Program-made: the position numbers and the translations under genes
Notes under the pieces: model-generated
Seen by the model: the letters and a program-made list of their open reading frames with translations, nothing else
Database searches by the model: none
What the model was told of the DNA's origin: nothing
NCBI GenBank assembly: GCA_035465955.1
Contig: DATIVK010000133.1
Coordinates: 1-8,831 of the forward strand
Length of the DNA stretch: 8,831 nt
From: DATIVK01 sp035465955
GTDB lineage: Bacteria; Myxococcota; Myxococcia; Myxococcales; Anaeromyxobacteraceae
Direction of reading: 5' to 3'
In this document: piece by piece, positions 6,091 through 8,831 of the stretch
Layout of the letters: every line of letters starts with the position of its first letter
How positions within the stretch are numbered: position 1 is the first letter of the stretch

Positions 6091-7892
6091 CGGCGATGGA
6101 TCCCGTCACCTTCCTCCGGTCGACGACCCCCTTCGACGCGCTCCCGGACGCGCTCTTCGACGAGGCGGCCAACGCCCTCGAGGTCGCGTACCACCCGGTG
6201 GGGACGCGCATCGGGCGGGCCGGGGGCGCGCCCCTCGAGCACCTCTACGTCGTCCGCAAGGGGGTCGTCCGGCTGGAGCGGGGCGGCCAGACGATCCACC
6301 TCGTGGAGGAGGGCGAGTGCTTCGGATACAGCTCGCTCCTCATCCAGGACGCGACGCTCGACTTCGTCGTCGAGGAGGAGCTCGTCGCCTACTGCCTCCC
6401 GGCCGACACCTTCCGGCGGCTCCTCGGGGACGCGGCCTTCGCGAGCCACTTCGCCACCGAGATGGGGGACCGGCTCCAGGCGAGCCTCGACCGCGGCCCC
6501 GTGGCCGTCTTCCGCTCCGACCTCTCCCGCCAGGTGCAGCACCTCCTGCGCCGCCCCGCCGTCTGGGTCGACGCGCGCGTGACGGTCGGCGAGGCCGCGC
6601 GGGTGATGGCCGAGCAGCGGGTCTCCTCGGTGCTGGTGCGGACCGAGCCGCCGACGATCGTCACCGACCGTGACTTCCGCAACGCGATCCTCGCGGAGGA
6701 GCTCGGGCCCGAGACGCCGGTGGCGGCGGTGCCGCCCGGCCCGGTCCAGACGGTGGGCGCAGCCACCCCGATCCACGAGGCGTGGCTCACGCTGATGGAC
6801 CGCGGCGTCGGGCACGTCGCCGTGGAGCGCGAGGGGGCGATCGTCGGCGTCCTGGCGACGAGCGACCTGCTCAAGAGCGCCGCGCAGGGGCCGGTCGCCG
6901 TCCTCCGGTCGGTGGAGCGGCTCCCCGGCCGCGAGCACCTGCCCGGCTACTCGCGAAGGATGGTGGAGATGGCCTCGGCGCTGGTCGCGGCGCGGCTGGA
7001 CGCGACGGTCGTCGCCGGGTTCGTGGCCCGGCTCAACGACATCCTCCTGCGCCGGATCGTCCGCTGGGCGGAGCGCGACCTGGGCGCGGCGCCCGTGCCG
7101 TGGGTCTGGCTCGCGCTCGGCTCCGAGGGGCGGATGGAGCAGACGCTCCTCACCGACCAGGACAACGCCATCGTCTTCGCCGACGAGGGGGCGCCGCACC
7201 GGGCCTGGTTCCAGTCCTTCGCGGAGCGGATCAACGACGACCTGGAGGCCGCCGGCTTCCCCCGCTGCAAGGGGGGCTACATGGCCAGGAACTGGGGCGG
7301 CACGCTCTCCGAGTGGCGCCAGCGCTTCGCCGGCTGGATCGACTCCCCCAGCCCGCGGGCGCTCCTCGACGCCGCCATCTTCTTCGACTACCGGCGGGTG
7401 GAGGGGTCGCTCGACCTCGGCCCGCTCGACGCGCTCGTCGCGGACTCGGTGGAGAAGCCGGTCTTCCTCCGCTTCCTCGCCCGGCAGGCGCTCGAGTTCA
7501 AGCCGCCGCCGACGCTCCTGCTCCGGCTCCGCGCCGAGGCCTCCGCCGTCGACCTGAAGCTCCACGGGATCGCCCCGATCGTCCACGTCGCCCGCTGCTA
7601 CGGGCTCGAGGCGCGGGCGACCGGGCGCGGGACGCTGGAGCGGCTCGAGGCGGCGGCGCACGAGGGGGTCGCGGATCCCGCGGTGGTCGAGGCGGCCTCG
7701 GACGCGTTCCGCTACCTGCTCGGGCTGCGGCTGCGGCTGCAGCTCCAGATGCTCTCGGAGGGGCGCAGCGCCGTGGAGCGCGCCGCCCCCTCGCGGCTCG
7801 ACGCCATCGAGCGGGGGCACCTCAAGCGCGCCTTCGGCGCGATCCGGACCCTCCAGGACCGCGTGGCGTTCCACTACCGGACGGACTTCTGA
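6087..7892 (+). CDS. cNMP-like / CBS-pair / DUF294 nucleotidyltransferase protein, copy 2
   Basis: A 601-residue paralog of the preceding gene, colinear with it without a gap through about residue 415; 61 of the first 100 residues are identical by hand count. Domains: cNMP-like barrel (10-135, cassette FGYSSLLIQDAT at 79-90), CBS pair (153-205 with TIVTDRDFR, 215-265 with GVLATSDLL), nucleotidyltransferase motif GSEGRMEQTLLTDQDN (345-360; Asp357, Asp359), FFDYRRVEG (432-440), and the helical DUF294 C-terminal domain (about 445-600). Both the TDQDN motif and the stretch LSEWRQRFAGWID (407-419) match what I recall as the usual family sequence, so this copy looks the more conventional of the two. 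The start overlaps the copy 1 stop (ATGA) and has GGAG 5 nt upstream; an internal ATG at codon 4 is possible but breaks alignment with copy 1. Its stop overlaps the exonuclease start (TGATG), implying coupled translation. Both copies are intact, with conserved motifs and no frameshift. Confidence 0.88.
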   Translation: MTAMDPVTFLRSTTPFDALPDALFDEAANALEVAYHPVGTRIGRAGGAPLEHLYVVRKGVVRLERGGQTIHLVEEGECFGYSSLLIQDATLDFVVEEELVAYCLPADTFRRLLGDAAFASHFATEMGDRLQASLDRGPVAVFRSDLSRQVQHLLRRPAVWVDARVTVGEAARVMAEQRVSSVLVRTEPPTIVTDRDFRNAILAEELGPETPVAAVPPGPVQTVGAATPIHEAWLTLMDRGVGHVAVEREGAIVGVLATSDLLKSAAQGPVAVLRSVERLPGREHLPGYSRRMVEMASALVAARLDATVVAGFVARLNDILLRRIVRWAERDLGAAPVPWVWLALGSEGRMEQTLLTDQDNAIVFADEGAPHRAWFQSFAERINDDLEAAGFPRCKGGYMARNWGGTLSEWRQRFAGWIDSPSPRALLDAAIFFDYRRVEGSLDLGPLDALVADSVEKPVFLRFLARQALEFKPPPTLLLRLRAEASAVDLKLHGIAPIVHVARCYGLEARATGRGTLERLEAAAHEGVADPAVVEAASDAFRYLLGLRLRLQLQMLSEGRSAVERAAPSRLDAIERGHLKRAFGAIRTLQDRVAFHYRTDF

Positions 7893-8515
7893 TGGGGCTG
7901 CTCGGCCGCCTCCTGGGGCTCCCGTCGCCCGACTGGGACCGGGTCACGTACTGGGCGCTGGATCTCGAGACCGGCGGGCTGGAGCCGCGCCGGGATCCCA
8001 TCCTGGCCGTGGGGATGGTGCCGATCCGCGAGGGCACGATCCGGATCGGCGAGGCCTGGCAGACGCTCGTGCGCCCGGCGCCGGGGACGCCGATCGCCCC
8101 CGAGTCGATCCGCGCGCACCAGCTCGTCCGGCGCGAGCTCGATCAGGCGCCGCCGATCGCGGAGGTGCTCCCGGAGATCGAGGCGCGCCTGCGGGACGCC
8201 GTGCTCCTCGTCCACCACCGCGCGGTCGACGTGGCCTTCCTGCGGCGCGCCTTCGCCCGCTGCGGCCGCGAGTGGCCGCGCCCGACGCAGGTGGACACCG
8301 CCACGCTCCTGCGCCGGATCGCGTCGCGCGATCGCCGCCGTCGCCCCGAGCTGCCCGACGACCTCCACGCGCTCAACCTCTCCCGCGCGCGGCTCGAGCG
8401 CGGCCTGCCCCCCCACGCCGAGCACGACCCGCTCGCCGACGCGCTCGCGACGGCGGAGCTCTTCCTCGTGCTCCGCGAGGTGCTCGGGGCGAGGACGCTC
8501 GTCGACCTCACGTGA
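7892..8515 (+). CDS. DEDDh-type 3'-5' exonuclease (DnaQ / Pol III epsilon-like)
   Basis: A 207-residue protein of the DnaQ-like exonuclease superfamily, likely acting on single-stranded DNA or RNA 3' ends, or on small oligonucleotides, in the cytoplasm. Exo I is DLETGG (residues 24-29; Asp24, Glu26). Exo II is around VHHRAVDVAFL (107-117; Asp113), where the usual His-Asn-Ala is His-His-Arg-Ala. Exo III is HDPLADA (178-184; His178, Asp183), giving the DEDDh set. VDTATLLRR (134-142) also fits the fold. There is no polymerase-binding C-terminal extension of replicative DnaQ and no helicase or nuclease fusion, so it is probably a specialised relative rather than the proofreading subunit. Its ATG overlaps the preceding stop by one base (TGATG), making it the last gene of the symporter-DUF294 operon. 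I recall exonucleases of this kind beside DUF294 and VC_2705-type symporter genes in other proteobacteria; the reason is unknown to me. Confidence 0.87.
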   Translation: MGLLGRLLGLPSPDWDRVTYWALDLETGGLEPRRDPILAVGMVPIREGTIRIGEAWQTLVRPAPGTPIAPESIRAHQLVRRELDQAPPIAEVLPEIEARLRDAVLLVHHRAVDVAFLRRAFARCGREWPRPTQVDTATLLRRIASRDRRRRPELPDDLHALNLSRARLERGLPPHAEHDPLADALATAELFLVLREVLGARTLVDLT

Positions 8516-8521
8516 CCGCGG

Positions 8522-8535
8522 CGGCGGCGCCGCCG
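8522..8535. terminator. Short GC palindrome between convergent genes, weak terminator candidate
   Basis: CGGCGGCGCCGCCG is a perfect 14-bp palindrome located 7 nt after the exonuclease stop and 1 nt beyond the stop of the opposing gene. It has no natural loop and no T-run on either side, and a low-complexity GCC sequence is expected often in DNA this GC-rich. It is the only candidate stem in the 21-bp gap between the two convergent genes. Confidence 0.25.
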
Positions 8536-8536
8536 A

Positions 8537-8831
8537 TCACCGGGTCGGCGTCACGTCGTACGTCCAGGTCTCGCCGCCGGCGACGGTGAAGCGCTCCTGC
8601 ACCTTGGCCTTCCCGAGCCGCACCTCGATCCGGTGCGCCCCCTCCGTGACCGCAAGGCTGACGTTCCCCTTCCCGACCCGGCGGCCGTCGAGGAAGACCT
8701 CCGCCTCGTCGGGGGCGGTGACCTTCATCGAGCCCATGCGGAGCGCCCGCTCGGCGCGCGGCTCGGCCTTCGCCACCTTCCTCGGCGCGGTCCTCGGCGG
8801 CGCGGGGACCGGTGCGGCCGGGGCCGCGGGC
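8537..8831 (-). CDS. PEGA-domain protein, C-terminal part (start lies beyond the window)
   Basis: The reading frame ends in TGA at 8537-8539 and stays open to the right edge. About 97 residues are visible. The first 25 or so from the edge are Pro/Ala-rich (PAAPAAPVPAPP) and then Lys/Arg-rich, like an interdomain linker. The last 65 form a PEGA-like beta domain: GSMKVTAPDEAEVFLDGRRV, then VTEGAHRIEVRLG, ending in DVTPTR. PEGA domains are usually extracytoplasmic modules at the C-terminus of membrane-anchored proteins, including Ser/Thr kinases in Myxococcota; which protein this belongs to cannot be seen. A GTG at 8776 could be read as a start but would fall inside the linker with no ribosome site, so I treat the gene as truncated by the window. 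It is convergent with the exonuclease gene across 21 bp and probably unrelated to the operon. Confidence 0.75.
   Translation of the reverse strand, partial: PAAPAAPVPAPPRTAPRKVAKAEPRAERALRMGSMKVTAPDEAEVFLDGRRVGKGNVSLAVTEGAHRIEVRLGKAKVQERFTVAGGETWTYDVTPTR

Larger units (their letters stand above)
4303..7892 (+). repeat. Tandem gene duplication (two diverged DUF294 copies)
   Basis: The two genes repeat at a constant offset of 1784 nt through the first two thirds. DNA identity survives as uninterrupted blocks: 34 nt (5333-5366 with 7117-7150, the nucleotidyltransferase motif), 26 nt (4441-4466 with 6225-6250, in the cNMP-like domain) and 23 nt (4873-4895 with 6657-6679, first CBS repeat). Elsewhere the copies differ widely, so this is an old duplication, or two related genes brought together, rather than a recent tandem event. 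The retained blocks coincide with protein motifs. Confidence 0.8.

Noticed and set aside
4264..7874. Two consecutive 601-codon minus-strand open frames opposite the two DUF294 genes
   Set aside because: Their similarity to each other only mirrors the duplication on the plus strand. The plus-strand products carry the CBS and nucleotidyltransferase motifs.
1..8831. CRISPR arrays, insertion sequences, tRNA or rRNA genes
   Set aside because: No regularly spaced direct repeats, transposase motifs, terminal inverted repeats or tRNA-like cloverleaf sequences were seen by eye. Apart from the DUF294 duplication, the window holds no large repeat.

Overview
The window is very GC-rich, with G or C at most third codon positions and long spurious open frames opposite the real genes. 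Together with the PEGA-type protein at the right edge and the gene content, this suggests a high-GC Myxococcota/Deltaproteobacteria-like chromosome, perhaps Anaeromyxobacter-like. That assignment is inferred from composition and remembered family resemblance, not from a search.

Layout. The left third is on the minus strand. A 554-residue MHS-type major facilitator transporter (384-2048) is followed by a hairpin (331-363), a 69-residue secreted or membrane-anchored small protein (96-305) and a second hairpin (41-70). A 252-bp intergenic region (2049-2300) with a perfect 9-bp dyad separates this unit from a divergent plus-strand operon of five tightly packed genes: a two-helix DUF4212 symporter small subunit (2301-2558), a sodium:solute symporter large subunit of the VC_2705 type (2585-4288), two consecutive paralogous cNMP-like/CBS-pair/DUF294 nucleotidyltransferase proteins (4303-6090 and 6087-7892), and a DEDDh (DnaQ-like) 3'-5' exonuclease (7892-8515). 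The last three genes overlap by 4 and then 1 nt, so they are probably translationally coupled. The right edge holds the C-terminal part of a minus-strand PEGA-domain protein that enters from outside (8537-8831), convergent with the operon.

How the genes may work together. The small and large subunits form a Na+-coupled symporter, probably for a small carboxylate such as acetate or a related acid. The DUF294 proteins combine sensory modules (a cyclic-nucleotide-like domain and a CBS pair) with a nucleotidyltransferase core, and are candidates to sense energy state and control transport or a linked process. Why an exonuclease is linked to them is not known to me. The symporter-DUF294-exonuclease association is, as I recall, found in other proteobacteria. 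What stands out here is that the DUF294 gene is duplicated in tandem and the copies have diverged: 61 of the first 100 residues are identical by hand count, and the upstream copy differs in its nucleotidyltransferase region. The divergent MFS transporter with its own tiny membrane companion makes this a two-transporter locus sharing one control region.
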